From: Candidatus Flavonifractor intestinipullorum | GTDB lineage: Bacteria > Bacillota > Clostridia > Oscillospirales > Oscillospiraceae | Length of the DNA: 64,000 bases | NCBI GenBank assembly: GCA_019118925.1 | Contig: DWYC01000051.1 | Coordinates: 1 to 64,000, forward strand | Reading direction: 5' to 3' | Part shown: positions 41,384 to 49,675 of the stretch, piece after piece | Numbering within the stretch: position 1 is the stretch's first letter | Layout: every line of letters begins with the position of its first letter | Position numbers and translations under genes: made by a program | Notes under the pieces: generated by a model | Database searches by the model: none | Seen by the model: the letters and a program-made list of their open reading frames with translations, nothing else | What the model was told of the DNA's origin: nothing

Positions 41384-41971
41384 TCAGGCCGCCCGGCTGG
41401 GCGACAGACCCAGAAGTTGCACGAGATTCCGCCCTTCCCGCAGCCCCCGGCAGAGAAAGGCCCGGCTCTCGTCAAACCGCCGGAAACAGGCTTTGGCGTA
41501 GTCCACGTCGCCGTAGACCTTCCAGTAGCCGCACAGCTTGGCGCACTCGCCGCCCAGGGCGCAGAAGCCCAGCACATCGGCCAGAGGGTAGCCCAGAAAC
41601 AGCCCGATCTCATGGGGGAAACCGTCGGAGGCCCGCAGATTCCGGCGCAGGTGCCGGAGGCAGGCTTCCAGACCCTTCTCCACCGGATAACCCAGCCGCG
41701 CCAGGAAGGCGGCCACATAGGGCCGGGTCAGCTGGCGCTCCAGAGCCTGGGGCCGGCCCACCAGCAGCAGCAAGCGGCGGCGGCAGCGGCACATGGGATA
41801 GAGCGCCACGCCCGCGGAAGCGAGCTGTTCACGGTATCCCTCCACCAGGGTGGAGAGCTGGGGAAACTCCGCCGGGGCCAGCGAGACCAGATTGGCCGGC
41901 GCCAGACCGGTCAGAGCGGGGGCGCAGTGTTGGGCGAGCATCGCCTCAAATGCGCAGGCCTGTGGTTGCAT
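41384..41971 (-). CDS. DUF3793 family protein
   Basis: A 195-residue soluble protein matching DUF3793, a Clostridial family of unknown function that is regularly paired with flavodoxin. Typical parts are LYPMCRCRRRLLLLVGRP (a Cys/Arg-rich strand), LRASDGFPHEIGLFLGYPLADVLGF and CGYWKVYGDVDYAKACFRRF. The ATG at 41971 follows AAGGAG. It is the first gene of the operon, 31 bp ahead of the flavodoxin. Given the pairing, a role in iron-limited electron transfer or metal or heme handling is a reasonable inference only. Confidence 0.9.
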   Translation of the reverse strand: MQPQACAFEAMLAQHCAPALTGLAPANLVSLAPAEFPQLSTLVEGYREQLASAGVALYPMCRCRRRLLLLVGRPQALERQLTRPYVAAFLARLGYPVEKGLEACLRHLRRNLRASDGFPHEIGLFLGYPLADVLGFCALGGECAKLCGYWKVYGDVDYAKACFRRFDESRAFLCRGLREGRNLVQLLGLSPSRAA

Positions 41972-41986
41972 GGGAACACTCCTTAT

Positions 41987-42004
41987 AGTTAGTATAGACT
42001 AACT
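41987..42004. promoter_or_regulatory. Operator 1 of the DUF3793-flavodoxin operon
   Basis: Perfect 7-bp inverted repeat AGTTAGT-atag-ACTAACT, 16 bp before the DUF3793 ATG. The TTAG...CTAA half-sites resemble DtxR/IdeR-type metal-repressor boxes. Confidence 0.65.
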
Positions 42005-42045
42005 TGTGGTGAAAAAGAGAGGGGCGGAACACCCCGGAATGTAGA

Positions 42046-42063
42046 GGTTAGCTTTAACTAACT
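42046..42063. promoter_or_regulatory. Operator 2 of the DUF3793-flavodoxin operon
   Basis: GGTTAGctttaACTAACT, matching operator 1 at 12 of 18 positions, including both half-sites. Its start is 59 bp from that of operator 1. Two like sites in one control region strengthen the case for a dedicated repressor. Confidence 0.62.
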
Positions 42064-42180
42064 TCTGCGGATAGAATACCATACCCGTCCAGAGCTGTCA
42101 AGAGAAATCTTGCGTGGAAGGCGATTTTTTTCCAGGCCGGACGGCCGTACAAAAAGAGGTGGAAAATGTGAAAAAAAGAG

Positions 42181-42209
42181 TTGCAATTTTTCCGGCTTCG
42201 TGCTAATAT
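42181..42209 (+). promoter_or_regulatory. Sigma-A promoter of rpmE
   Basis: TTGCAA (42181-42186), 17-nt spacer ending TGC, TAATAT (42204-42209). Confidence 0.7.
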
Positions 42210-42260
42210 AACAGTTGCGTTTATGACGACTCGTCCCTTCGGGAGAAAGAGGTGAACCAA

Positions 42261-42464
42261 ATGAAGGAAGGCATCCATCCCAAGTATGAACAGACCACCA
42301 TCAAGTGCGCCTGTGGCAACGTGATCGAGACCGGCTCTACCAAGAGGGATATTAAGGTGGAAGTTTGTTCCAAGTGTCACCCCTTCTTCACCGGCAAGCA
42401 GAAGATGGTGGATACTGGCGGACGTGTCAGCCGCTTCAACAAGAAGTTCGGCCTGGGCAAGTAA
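42261..42464 (+). CDS. rpmE: 50S ribosomal protein bL31 (zinc-binding form)
   Basis: A large-subunit ribosomal protein at the central protuberance. The 67 residues start [27 protein letters not shown]. The cysteine pairs CAC and CSKC form the zinc site of the C+ type, and the end is [15 protein letters not shown]. The ATG at 42261 is preferred over the in-frame GTG at 42252 because the AAAGAGG site overlaps the latter. Monocistronic, with promoter and terminator. Confidence 0.97.
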   Translation: MKEGIHPKYEQTTIKCACGNVIETGSTKRDIKVEVCSKCHPFFTGKQKMVDTGGRVSRFNKKFGLGK

Positions 42465-42477
42465 GGTTCCGGCAAAC

Positions 42478-42508
42478 AAAACCCGTACCGGTTTCGGTGC
42501 GGGTTTTC
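42478..42508 (+). terminator. Terminator after rpmE
   Basis: AAAACCCGTACCG (42478-42490) with CGGTGCGGGTTTT (42495-42507, one wobble), followed by C and T-rich sequence. Confidence 0.9.
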
Positions 42509-42555
42509 TGCATTTTTGACGATTTTGGGGGCGGACAAGCCCCTTTGGAGGTATT

Positions 42556-43860
42556 ATGACCGAAGGAATGACCACGCAGATCAACCGGGCGGTGCTGGTG
42601 GGGCTCTCGGCCCGGTGCCTGGGCGAGGAGGAGAACGCCACCGAGGCCACCATGGAGGAGCTGGAGGACCTGCTGGAGACGGCCGGGGGGACCTGCGCCG
42701 GCCTGGTGCTCCAGAGCCGGGAGGCCCCCGACCCCCGCACCTTCGTGGGGGAGGGCAAGGTTCAGGAGATCCGGGAGCTGGTGGAGGGCAGCGGCGCGGA
42801 TCTGGTGATCTTTGACAACAGCCTCTCCCCGTCTCAGCAGCGGGTGCTCTCCGAGGAACTGAAGGTGGCGGTGCTGGACCGCTCGGCCCTGATTCTGGAC
42901 ATCTTTGCCCAGCGGGCCCGCACCCGGGAGGGCCGCCTCCAGGTGGAGCTGGCCCAGTATCAGTATCTGCTCCCCCGGCTGACGGGTATGTGGGGCCATC
43001 TGGTGCGCCAGACGGCCTCGGGCGGCAAGTCCCCCATCGGCACCCGCGGCCCCGGCGAGACCCAGCTGGAGACCGACCGGCGGCACATCCGCCGGAAAAT
43101 CTCCAAGCTCAAAGAGGAGCTGGAGGAGGTCCGCCGGGTCCGGGGCGTCCAGCGGGAGCGGCGCATTAAAAATGAGGTGCCGGTGGTGGCCATCGTGGGC
43201 TACACCAACGCGGGCAAGTCCACCCTTCTCAACCGGCTCACCGGGGCGGACATTCCCGCCAACAACCGCCTGTTCGACACCCTGGACACCACCACCCGCA
43301 CGCTGGAGATCTCGGACACCTGCACGGTGCTCATCTCGGACACGGTGGGCTTCATCTCCAAGCTGCCCCACCACCTGGTGGAGGCCTTCAAGGCCACGCT
43401 GGAGGAGCTCTCCTATGCCGACCTGCTTCTCCACGTGATCGACGCCTCCAACCCCCTCTGGCGGGACCAGGCGGAGGTGGTGGAGAAGCTCATCGCCCAG
43501 CTGGGGGCTGACCAGACACCCTGCATCGACGTGTTTAACAAGTCCGACCGGTACACCGGCGAGCTGATGCCCCACGGGGAGAACATTGTCTTTCTCTCGG
43601 CCAAGACCGGCCGGGGGGTGGACGACCTGCTGCGGAAAATCGGGGACCGGCTGGACACCGGGGCCCACCGGGTGGTGCTCCACCTGCCCTACGACCAGGG
43701 GGGATTGCTGGAGGCCCTCTACCAGGAGGCCAAGGTGGAACAGGTGGAGTACGCCGAGACCATCCAGGTCACCGCCGTCCTCACCCCGGTGCTGCTGGGC
43801 CGGATGCGGGCGTATATCGTGGAGGGCTGGACGCCCCCAAAAGAGCCCTGGGAGGATTAA
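42556..43860 (+). CDS. hflX: GTPase HflX
   Basis: A ribosome-splitting GTPase that rescues stalled 70S or hibernating ribosomes. In its 434 residues, an N-terminal glycine-rich HflX domain (TFVGEGKVQEIRELV, about residue 58) is followed by GGKSPIGTRGPGETQLETDRR (about residues 155-175), a coiled linker, and a TRAFAC G domain with GYTNAGKST, DTVGFI, NKSD and a short C-terminal domain. The ATG at 42556 follows GGAGG. It heads a unit with the next two genes. Confidence 0.96.
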   Translation: MTEGMTTQINRAVLVGLSARCLGEEENATEATMEELEDLLETAGGTCAGLVLQSREAPDPRTFVGEGKVQEIRELVEGSGADLVIFDNSLSPSQQRVLSEELKVAVLDRSALILDIFAQRARTREGRLQVELAQYQYLLPRLTGMWGHLVRQTASGGKSPIGTRGPGETQLETDRRHIRRKISKLKEELEEVRRVRGVQRERRIKNEVPVVAIVGYTNAGKSTLLNRLTGADIPANNRLFDTLDTTTRTLEISDTCTVLISDTVGFISKLPHHLVEAFKATLEELSYADLLLHVIDASNPLWRDQAEVVEKLIAQLGADQTPCIDVFNKSDRYTGELMPHGENIVFLSAKTGRGVDDLLRKIGDRLDTGAHRVVLHLPYDQGGLLEALYQEAKVEQVEYAETIQVTAVLTPVLLGRMRAYIVEGWTPPKEPWED

Positions 43861-43879
43861 AAAGAGAGGAGGTTTCCCA

Positions 43880-44434
43880 ATGCAGCTGGAGACCAAACGC
43901 CTGATTCTGCGCCCCTTTACCGAGGAGGACGCGGAGGACGTGTACGCCTACGCCCGGGACCCGCGGGTGGGCCCGCCGGCGGGCTGGAAACCCCACCGGA
44001 GTCTGGAGGAGAGCCGGGAGATCATCCGCACCGTCTTTTCCCAGCCCGGAGTCTTTGCCGTGGTGCGGAAGGCGGACGGCCGGGTCGTGGGCTCGGCGGG
44101 CTTCACCGGACGGCACCGGAAGGAGGCCCGGGGAACCGACGACGAACTGGGCTACTCTCTGGACGCCGGATGCTGGGGACAGGGCCTCATCCCCGAGGCG
44201 GTGGAGGCCCTCCTTCACTACGGCTTTGAGGAGCTGGAGCTGGATACCATCTGGTGCGAGCACTACGACGGCAACCAGCGCTCCCGCCGGGTGATCCGCA
44301 AGAGCGGGTTTACCTTCCGGTTCCTGCGGATGCAGCGCCTGCCCGACTTTGACGGCGAGCGGCGGCTGGTGATGGTCTACTCCATGACCCGGCCCCAGTG
44401 GGAGGCCCGGCAGAGAGGGGGCGGGGGAGCGTGA
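43880..44434 (+). CDS. GNAT family N-acetyltransferase (RimJ/RimL-like)
   Basis: Transfers an acetyl group from acetyl-CoA to an amine. In its 184 residues, MQLETKRLILRPFTEEDAEDVY is the typical RimJ/RimL opening, DDELGYSLDAGCWGQGLIPEAVEALLHYGF holds the acetyl-CoA loop (here GCWGQG), and NQRSRRVIRKSGF is the motif B strand. The substrate is unknown. It lies 19 bp after hflX with AGGAGG. Its stop overlaps the next start (GTGA). Confidence 0.92.
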   Translation: MQLETKRLILRPFTEEDAEDVYAYARDPRVGPPAGWKPHRSLEESREIIRTVFSQPGVFAVVRKADGRVVGSAGFTGRHRKEARGTDDELGYSLDAGCWGQGLIPEAVEALLHYGFEELELDTIWCEHYDGNQRSRRVIRKSGFTFRFLRMQRLPDFDGERRLVMVYSMTRPQWEARQRGGGGA

Positions 44435-45060
44435 CGGAATATCTGGTGCCCACCGGGGCCTCGGAGAGCGAGTTTGTGGAGAAGCGCTCCCGCTTCATCG
44501 GCCATGTCTGGCCGGTGGAGAGCGAGGAGGAGGCCCGCGCCCACATCGAGGCCATGAAAAAGCGCTACCATGACGCCCGGCACAACTGCTGGTGTTATCT
44601 CCTGCGGGAAGGGGGGCTGGTCCGCTACTCCGACGACGGGGAGCCCCAGGGTACCGCCGGGCAGCCCATGCTCTCCGTCTTTCAGAAGGAGGAAGTGACC
44701 AACGTCTGCTGCGTGGTGACGCGGTATTTCGGGGGGATTCTGCTGGGGGCCGGGGGGCTGGTCCGGGCCTACACCCGGGGCGCCAAGGACGCCCTGGACG
44801 CCGCCGGCATCTCGGTGGTCCGCCGCTGGGTGGAGGTGGCGGTCCCATGTCCCTACGCCCTGTTTGAGCGGATGAAGCTGGAGGTGGAGGCCCACGGCGG
44901 CGTGCTGGGGGAGAGCGAGTACGGCGCAGAAGTCACCGTCCGCGCCCTTCTGCCCGAGGGGGCGGTGGAGCCCTTTCAGGCCCGGGTCACCGAGCTCACC
45001 GCCGGACAGTGCCGGGCCGGTGTGGCGGGGGAGGCCTTCAAGGCCGTGCCTATCCGGTAG
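44431..45060 (+). CDS. yigZ: YigZ/IMPACT family protein (UPF0029)
   Basis: A conserved protein related to the eukaryotic translational regulator IMPACT. The cellular role in bacteria is unsettled. Its 209 residues have KKRSRFIGHV-like SRFIGHVWPVESEEEA, HNCWCYLLR, YSDDGEPQGTAGQPML and RYFGGILLGAGGLVRAYTRGA, which is the full family signature, and a C-terminal DUF1949-type domain. The GTG start at 44431 overlaps the GNAT stop by 4 nt. Confidence 0.94.
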   Translation: MTEYLVPTGASESEFVEKRSRFIGHVWPVESEEEARAHIEAMKKRYHDARHNCWCYLLREGGLVRYSDDGEPQGTAGQPMLSVFQKEEVTNVCCVVTRYFGGILLGAGGLVRAYTRGAKDALDAAGISVVRRWVEVAVPCPYALFERMKLEVEAHGGVLGESEYGAEVTVRALLPEGAVEPFQARVTELTAGQCRAGVAGEAFKAVPIR

Positions 45061-45087
45061 ATGAAACGCGCGAGGCGCATAAGAAAG

Positions 45088-45119
45088 AACGCCCTCCGGC
45101 CAAACGGCCGGAGGGCGTT
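45088..45119. terminator. Bidirectional terminator between yigZ and xfp
   Basis: A 14-bp perfect stem (45088-45101 with 45106-45119), loop AAAC, between convergent genes. Confidence 0.88.
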
Positions 45120-45146
45120 TCTGCGTGTTTATGGAGAGTCCGAAAT

Positions 45147-47582
45147 TTAGTAGAGCCCCTTCCCGCCGTTCCAGGCCCAGTCCCGGACCTCGGGCAGGTC
45201 CACGCCGTTGGTGGTGATGTACTGCCGGTGTTCCACCAGCTTGTCTTTCATCTCCTGGATGAGGAAGGCGCCCCGGTTGCCCAGCTGGGGCAGGCGCTTG
45301 ACGGTGTCGATGACCAGGCTGAAGCGGTCGATGTTGTTCTGAACGCGCATGTCGAAGGGGGTGGTGATAGTGCCCTCCTCCTTATAGCCGCGCACGTGCA
45401 GGTGTTTGTTGTGGCGGCGGTAGGTGAGCTCGTGAACCAGGGTGGGATAGCCGTGGAAGGCGAAAATGATGGGCTTATCCACCGTGAAGAGGGCGTCGTA
45501 GTCCTCGGCCGTGAGGCCGTGGGGGTGCTCGGTGTGGGGCTGGAGCTTCATCAGGTCCACCACATTGATGACCCGAATCTTCAGCTCGGGCAGGTAGTGC
45601 CGCAGGATGGTCACGGCGGCCAGAGTCTCCAGCGTGGGAGTCTCGCCGCAGCAGGCCATGATGACGTCGGGCTCCTGCCCCTCGTCGTTGGAGGCCCAGC
45701 GCCAGATGCCGATGCCGTGGGTGCAGTGCTTGATGGCCTCGTCCATGGTCAGCCACTGGGGCCGGGGGTGCTTGGAGGTCACCAGGACATTGATGTAGTT
45801 GCGGCTGCGGATGCAGTGGTCGAAGCAGGAGAGCAGGCAGTTGCCGTCGGGAGGCAGGTAGAGACGCACCACGTCGGACTTCTTGTTGGCCACGTGGTCC
45901 AAAAACCCCGGGTCCTGGTGGGTGAAGCCGTTGTGGTCCTGCTGCCAGACCGTGGAGGAGAGGACATAGTTCAGCGAGGCGATGTCCTGCCGCCAGGGGA
46001 GCTGGGAGCAGACTTTAAGCCACTTGGCGTGCTGGGAGACCATGGAGTCCACAATGCGGATAAAGGCCTCGTAGCTGCTGAAAAAGCCGTGCCGGCCGGT
46101 GAGAAGGTAGCCCTCCAGCCAGCCCTGGCAGGTGTGCTCCGAGAGCAGGGCGTCCATCACCCGCCCGTCGGGGGCGAGGAACTCATCCCGGTCGGTGCGC
46201 TCGGCATTCCAGCAGCGGCTGGTCTCCTGAAAGACCGCCCCCAGGTCGTTGGCCATGGCCTCGTCGGGGGAGAAGAGACGGAAATTCCGGCTTTCCCGGT
46301 TGAGCTTTACCACATCCCGGACGAATTTGCCCAGCTCCGCCATATCCCGGCCCATGACCGCGCCGGGGGCGGGGACTTCCACCGCGTAGTCCCGGAAATC
46401 GGGGATGCGCAGATCCCGCAGCAGCAGTCCGCCATTGGCGTGGGGATTGGAGCCCATCCGGCGGTTGCCCTTGGGGGCGAGGGCCTGGAGCTCGGGGATG
46501 AGGGCGCCGCTGCGGTCGAAGAGCTCCTCAGGCCGGTAACTTTTCAGCCAGTTTTCCAACTGCTTGAGGTGTTCGGGGTGCTCCGCATCCACGGTCAGGG
46601 GAATCTGATGGGAGCGGAACGAACCCTCCACCCGCAGGCCGTCCACCTCCTTGGGGCCGGTCCAGCCCTTGGGGGAGCAAAAGACCACCATGGGCCAGCG
46701 GGGCCGCTGGGTGTCGCCGGTGGTGCGGGCATTTTGCTGGATGCGTTCAATCTCCCGCACGGCCCAATCCAGGGCGGCGGCCATCTGCTGATGGAGCTTC
46801 ACCGGTTCCTCCCCGTCCACGAAGCGGGGGGTCCAGCCGCAGCCCTTGAAGAAGTCCTCCAGCTCCTCCCGGCTGATGCGGGCGAAGAGGGAGGGATTGG
46901 AGATCTTATAGCCGTTCAGGTGCAGAATGGGCAGTACCGCGCCGTCGGTGACGGGGTTGAGGAATTTATTGGAGTGCCAGGCGGCGGCCATGGGGGCGGT
47001 CTCGGCCTCCCCGTCTCCCACCACACAGGCGGCGATCAGATTGGGGTTATCGAACACCGCGCCGAAGGCGTGGGAGAGGGCGTGGCCCAGCTCGCCCCCC
47101 TCATTGATGGAGCCGGGAGTCTCAGGGGCGGCGTGGCTGGAGACTCCGCCGGGGAAGGAGAACTGCTTGAAGAGCCGGCGCAGGCCCTCCACGTCCTGGC
47201 TGATATTGGGGTAGACTTCACTGTACGTCCCCTCCAGATAGGTCTGCGCCACCAGGGCGTTGCCCCCGTGGCCGGGACCGGAGAGGTAGATCATATCCAG
47301 ATCGTACTTGACGATGATGCGGTTGAGGTGGGTGTAAATAAAGTTCTGGCCCGGGACGGTGCCCCAGTGGCCCACGATCACCTGTTTGAGATGCTCCGGC
47401 CGGAGGGGTTCCCGCAGAAGGGGGTTGTCCAGCAGGTAGAGCTGCCCCGCCGCCAGGTAGTTGGACGCACGCCAGTAGGCGTCCAGCTTGCGCAGCAGGT
47501 CGGGCGTGAGAGGTCCCTTTTTGGACATGCGGGTCGAGGTTTTTGCCGCCGCCTTCGGGGTGGAAGATGCCTTTCTGGCCAC
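45147..47582 (-). CDS. xfp: Phosphoketolase (xylulose-5-P / fructose-6-P)
   Basis: A thiamine-diphosphate enzyme that splits xylulose 5-phosphate to acetyl-phosphate and glyceraldehyde 3-phosphate. The 811-residue protein has [34 protein letters not shown], the ThDP loop [23 protein letters not shown], and the C-terminal [24 protein letters not shown]. The GTG start at 47582 is set by AAGGAGG 8 nt upstream. It gives an 18-residue Ala/Lys-rich tail before the usual [12 protein letters not shown], whose ATG has no ribosome site. It has a strong promoter. It could take the xylulose 5-phosphate made by the sugar operon at 52-61 kb. Confidence 0.97.
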   Translation of the reverse strand: MARKASSTPKAAAKTSTRMSKKGPLTPDLLRKLDAYWRASNYLAAGQLYLLDNPLLREPLRPEHLKQVIVGHWGTVPGQNFIYTHLNRIIVKYDLDMIYLSGPGHGGNALVAQTYLEGTYSEVYPNISQDVEGLRRLFKQFSFPGGVSSHAAPETPGSINEGGELGHALSHAFGAVFDNPNLIAACVVGDGEAETAPMAAAWHSNKFLNPVTDGAVLPILHLNGYKISNPSLFARISREELEDFFKGCGWTPRFVDGEEPVKLHQQMAAALDWAVREIERIQQNARTTGDTQRPRWPMVVFCSPKGWTGPKEVDGLRVEGSFRSHQIPLTVDAEHPEHLKQLENWLKSYRPEELFDRSGALIPELQALAPKGNRRMGSNPHANGGLLLRDLRIPDFRDYAVEVPAPGAVMGRDMAELGKFVRDVVKLNRESRNFRLFSPDEAMANDLGAVFQETSRCWNAERTDRDEFLAPDGRVMDALLSEHTCQGWLEGYLLTGRHGFFSSYEAFIRIVDSMVSQHAKWLKVCSQLPWRQDIASLNYVLSSTVWQQDHNGFTHQDPGFLDHVANKKSDVVRLYLPPDGNCLLSCFDHCIRSRNYINVLVTSKHPRPQWLTMDEAIKHCTHGIGIWRWASNDEGQEPDVIMACCGETPTLETLAAVTILRHYLPELKIRVINVVDLMKLQPHTEHPHGLTAEDYDALFTVDKPIIFAFHGYPTLVHELTYRRHNKHLHVRGYKEEGTITTPFDMRVQNNIDRFSLVIDTVKRLPQLGNRGAFLIQEMKDKLVEHRQYITTNGVDLPEVRDWAWNGGKGLY

Positions 47583-47617
47583 AGGAACGACCTCCTTATG
47601 GAATTTAGTACGCTGTT

Positions 47618-47645
47618 ATTATAGCTCGTATTGGAAGAAAGTCAA
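47618..47645 (-). promoter_or_regulatory. Sigma-A promoter of xfp
   Basis: Minus strand TTGACT (47640-47645), 16-nt spacer, TATAAT (47618-47623), 36 bp before the GTG start. Confidence 0.78.
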
Positions 47646-47728
47646 GAAAGAACCCGCCTTATTTCCCCATTCTTGCCAAAAGTGGAGCTCAAATTTGGGG
47701 GAAAAGGAATTAAGGACCGGACAAAGGG

Positions 47729-49093
47729 TCACTTCTCCTCCCCGGCGGGGAGCCGGGCGATGCGGGTGCGGTAGAGCCGGCGGTAACACGCTGCGGCCAG
47801 CAGCAGGGAGAGGGCCTCGGCAAAGGGGACGCTCCACCACAGTCCGGCGGCCCCGAACACGGCCCCCAGGGCCAGGGCGGCGGGGAAGAGAAAGACTACC
47901 TGGCGGCCCAGGCTCACCCACAGGCTCTGGAGGGGGGCGTCCATGGCCTGAAAGGCGGCGCAGAGCAGGATGGACACCCCGGCAAAGGGGAAGGAGCAGG
48001 CCAGAATCCGCAGAGCGGGAATTCCGTCCCGGTACACCTCCGGCGTGGCGTCAAAGAGGGAGAGCAGCGCCCCGGGCAGCAGAAGAAAGACCAGCATACC
48101 GGCCGCCATGATGGCGCCGCCCAGCACCAGGGCGAAGTGGACGGCCCCGGTGACCCGGTTCCGGTCCCGGGCGCCGTAATTGTAGCTCACCACCGGGGTC
48201 AGGCCGTTGTTGATGCCGGCGATGGGCATGATGACGAAGGACTGCAATTTGAAGTAGGCGCCCAGAATAAACACGCCCGTGTCGGTAAAAAGGGTGAGAA
48301 TTTTATTCAGCCCCATGGACATCACGGTGGAGAGCGCCTGAATGGCGATGGCGGGCAGGCCGATGCGGTAGATCTCCGCCGCTACGGCTCCGCGGAACCG
48401 GAAGCCGCGCAGATGCAGGGGAATGGCGCGGCTCCGACGCACCATCCACAGGCCCAACAGCATCCCGATGATCTGCCCCAGAATGGTGGCCAGGGCGGCC
48501 CCCACCACCTCCAGCCGGGGAAAGCCGAACAGACCGAAGATCAGGATGGGGTCCAGGATCAGATTGATCAGGGCGCCCACCCCCTGGATGAGCATGGGAC
48601 CCACCGGGTTGCCTCCGGCCTGGAGCACCCGCTCCCCGGCAAACTGCCAGCAGACGCCCAGGGAGCCCGCGGTGATTATGGTGAGATACTCCACGCCGTA
48701 GCGGGCAATGACCGGGTTTTGGGTGAAGAAGGCCATATAGGTCCCCGCAAACCCCAGGCCCAGAACGGCAAAGAGGACCCAGCTGAAAAAGTAGAGCAGA
48801 TATCCGTGGACCGCCACGGCGCTGGCCTCCGAAAGCTTGCCCTCGCCGAGACGGCGGGAGAGCAGGGCGTTGACGCCCACGCCGGTGCCGGTGCACACGG
48901 CGATCATCAGGGTTTGCACCGGATAGGCCAGAGAGAGGGCCTCAAAAGCGGCGCCGCTCACCTGAGCCACAAAAAAGCTGTCCACCATGTTGTACAGGGC
49001 CTGCACCAGCATGGAGAGGACGATGGGCCACGACATGTGGACCACAAGGCGCCGGATGGGCATGACGCCCATGGGGTTGGAGGAAGTTGACAC
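47729..49093 (-). CDS. MATE family efflux transporter (MepA-like)
   Basis: A cation-coupled exporter of drugs or small cations in the inner membrane. The 454 residues form 12 hydrophobic helices in two related halves. It begins VSTSSNPMGVMPIRRLVVHMSWPIVLSMLVQALYNMVD, where the PIVLSMLVQALYNMVD segment is typical of the MepA-like branch, and VVSYNYGARDRNRV marks the second half. The GTG start at 49093 follows AAGGAG by 8 nt; ATG 49072 is an alternative. A 145-nt leader with an attenuator controls it, which hints that a ligand (guanidine is a candidate) switches it on. Confidence 0.93.
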   Translation of the reverse strand: MSTSSNPMGVMPIRRLVVHMSWPIVLSMLVQALYNMVDSFFVAQVSGAAFEALSLAYPVQTLMIAVCTGTGVGVNALLSRRLGEGKLSEASAVAVHGYLLYFFSWVLFAVLGLGFAGTYMAFFTQNPVIARYGVEYLTIITAGSLGVCWQFAGERVLQAGGNPVGPMLIQGVGALINLILDPILIFGLFGFPRLEVVGAALATILGQIIGMLLGLWMVRRSRAIPLHLRGFRFRGAVAAEIYRIGLPAIAIQALSTVMSMGLNKILTLFTDTGVFILGAYFKLQSFVIMPIAGINNGLTPVVSYNYGARDRNRVTGAVHFALVLGGAIMAAGMLVFLLLPGALLSLFDATPEVYRDGIPALRILACSFPFAGVSILLCAAFQAMDAPLQSLWVSLGRQVVFLFPAALALGAVFGAAGLWWSVPFAEALSLLLAAACYRRLYRTRIARLPAGEEK

Positions 49094-49237
49094 GGGACGC
49101 TCTCCTTTCGTACTTGGGCCGCAGACAGAAAAACAGCGGGCTTTCCCGAGGGAAAACCCGCTGTCCGGCCAAACTGTCTCATGGCTGTGTGGGGGGACGA
49201 CGGGGCAAAATCGACACAGCCGACATGAAATTTTACG
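49094..49237 (-). promoter_or_regulatory. Structured leader with attenuator upstream of the MATE gene (candidate guanidine-IV/mepA riboswitch)
   Basis: The RNA should start near 49237 with GGGGAACGTAAAAT. The minus strand then shows GGCTGTGT pairing with ACACAGCC (outer hairpin). The 5' GTAAAAT and GGGG can pair with ATTTTGC and CCCC inside its loop, a potential pseudoknot. Next comes a terminator, ACAGCGGG...CCCGCTGT (49164-49133), with inner TTTTCCC/GGGAAA and a following TTTTT. Position, length and a MATE target fit the guanidine-IV (mepA) class, but I could not run a covariance search. An alternative is a leader peptide: an ATG within the leader opens a 15-codon frame ending just before the terminator. 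Confidence 0.55.
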
Positions 49238-49243
49238 TTCCCC

Positions 49244-49272
49244 ATTATAAAATACAGCCGCGGAGAAGTCAA
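49244..49272 (-). promoter_or_regulatory. Sigma-A promoter of the MATE gene
   Basis: Minus strand TTGACT (49267-49272), 17-nt spacer, TATAAT (49244-49249). The stretch 49273-49401 upstream has inverted repeats (CCAGACC...GGTCTGG; GTCTTTTT...AAAAAGAC) but no gene. Confidence 0.8.
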
Positions 49273-49401
49273 CCCAAAACCGCCGCACGGCGGCGCCAGA
49301 CCGGAGCGCAGCGACAGCAGGTCTGGTTTTGGAAAGGAGAGGCAGGAAAACGGGCGGACGATGTCTTTTTACAGCGCGGGCATAAAAAGACGCCGGAACC
49401 C

Positions 49402-49441
49402 AAAATGAAAAGCAACTGCGAAAGCAGTTGCTTTTCATTTT
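49402..49441 (-). terminator. Terminator of tRNA-Gly
   Basis: An 18-bp perfect stem (49402-49419 with 49424-49441), loop GAAA/TTTC, starting at the last base of the tRNA CCA. Its core is shared with the tRNA-Pro/Leu terminator. Confidence 0.9.
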
Positions 49442-49514
49442 GGAGCAGGTGAGGGGAATCGAACCCCCGTGTTCAGCTTGGGAAGCTGACATTCTACCAT
49501 TGAACTACACCTGC
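49441..49514 (-). tRNA. tRNA-Gly(CCC)
   Basis: Minus-strand cloverleaf with acceptor GCAGGTG/CACCTGC, anticodon loop TTCCCAA in stem TCAGC/GCTGA (anticodon CCC), T-loop GTTCGATTC, CCA encoded, 74 nt. Confidence 0.97.
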
Positions 49515-49532
49515 AAATCAAATTACTTGATT

Positions 49533-49561
49533 AGTATAGCACAGCCGGAGACATTTGGCAA
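49533..49561 (-). promoter_or_regulatory. Sigma-A promoter of tRNA-Gly
   Basis: Minus strand TTGCCA (49556-49561), 17-nt spacer ending TGC, TATACT (49533-49538). Confidence 0.75.
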
Positions 49562-49675
49562 GGAAAATTTCCACACCCGGGCAAATTTTTTCGGGCCGGC
49601 CGCCTGCCTCCGCCGCCGCAGAAGAAATCCATCGAAAGACGTCCCACGATAAAAAATATAGCGGCTTTTCCCGCC

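Noticed and set aside
45009..47624. An 871-codon plus-strand open frame antisense to phosphoketolase
   Set aside because: Same artefact. It lacks a ribosome site, overlaps the end of yigZ and has no recognisable domain.
49094..49492. An N-terminal extension of the MATE gene up to 49492
   Set aside because: It would be translated through tRNA-Gly, its terminator and the MATE leader. The GTG at 49093 has a proper ribosome site.
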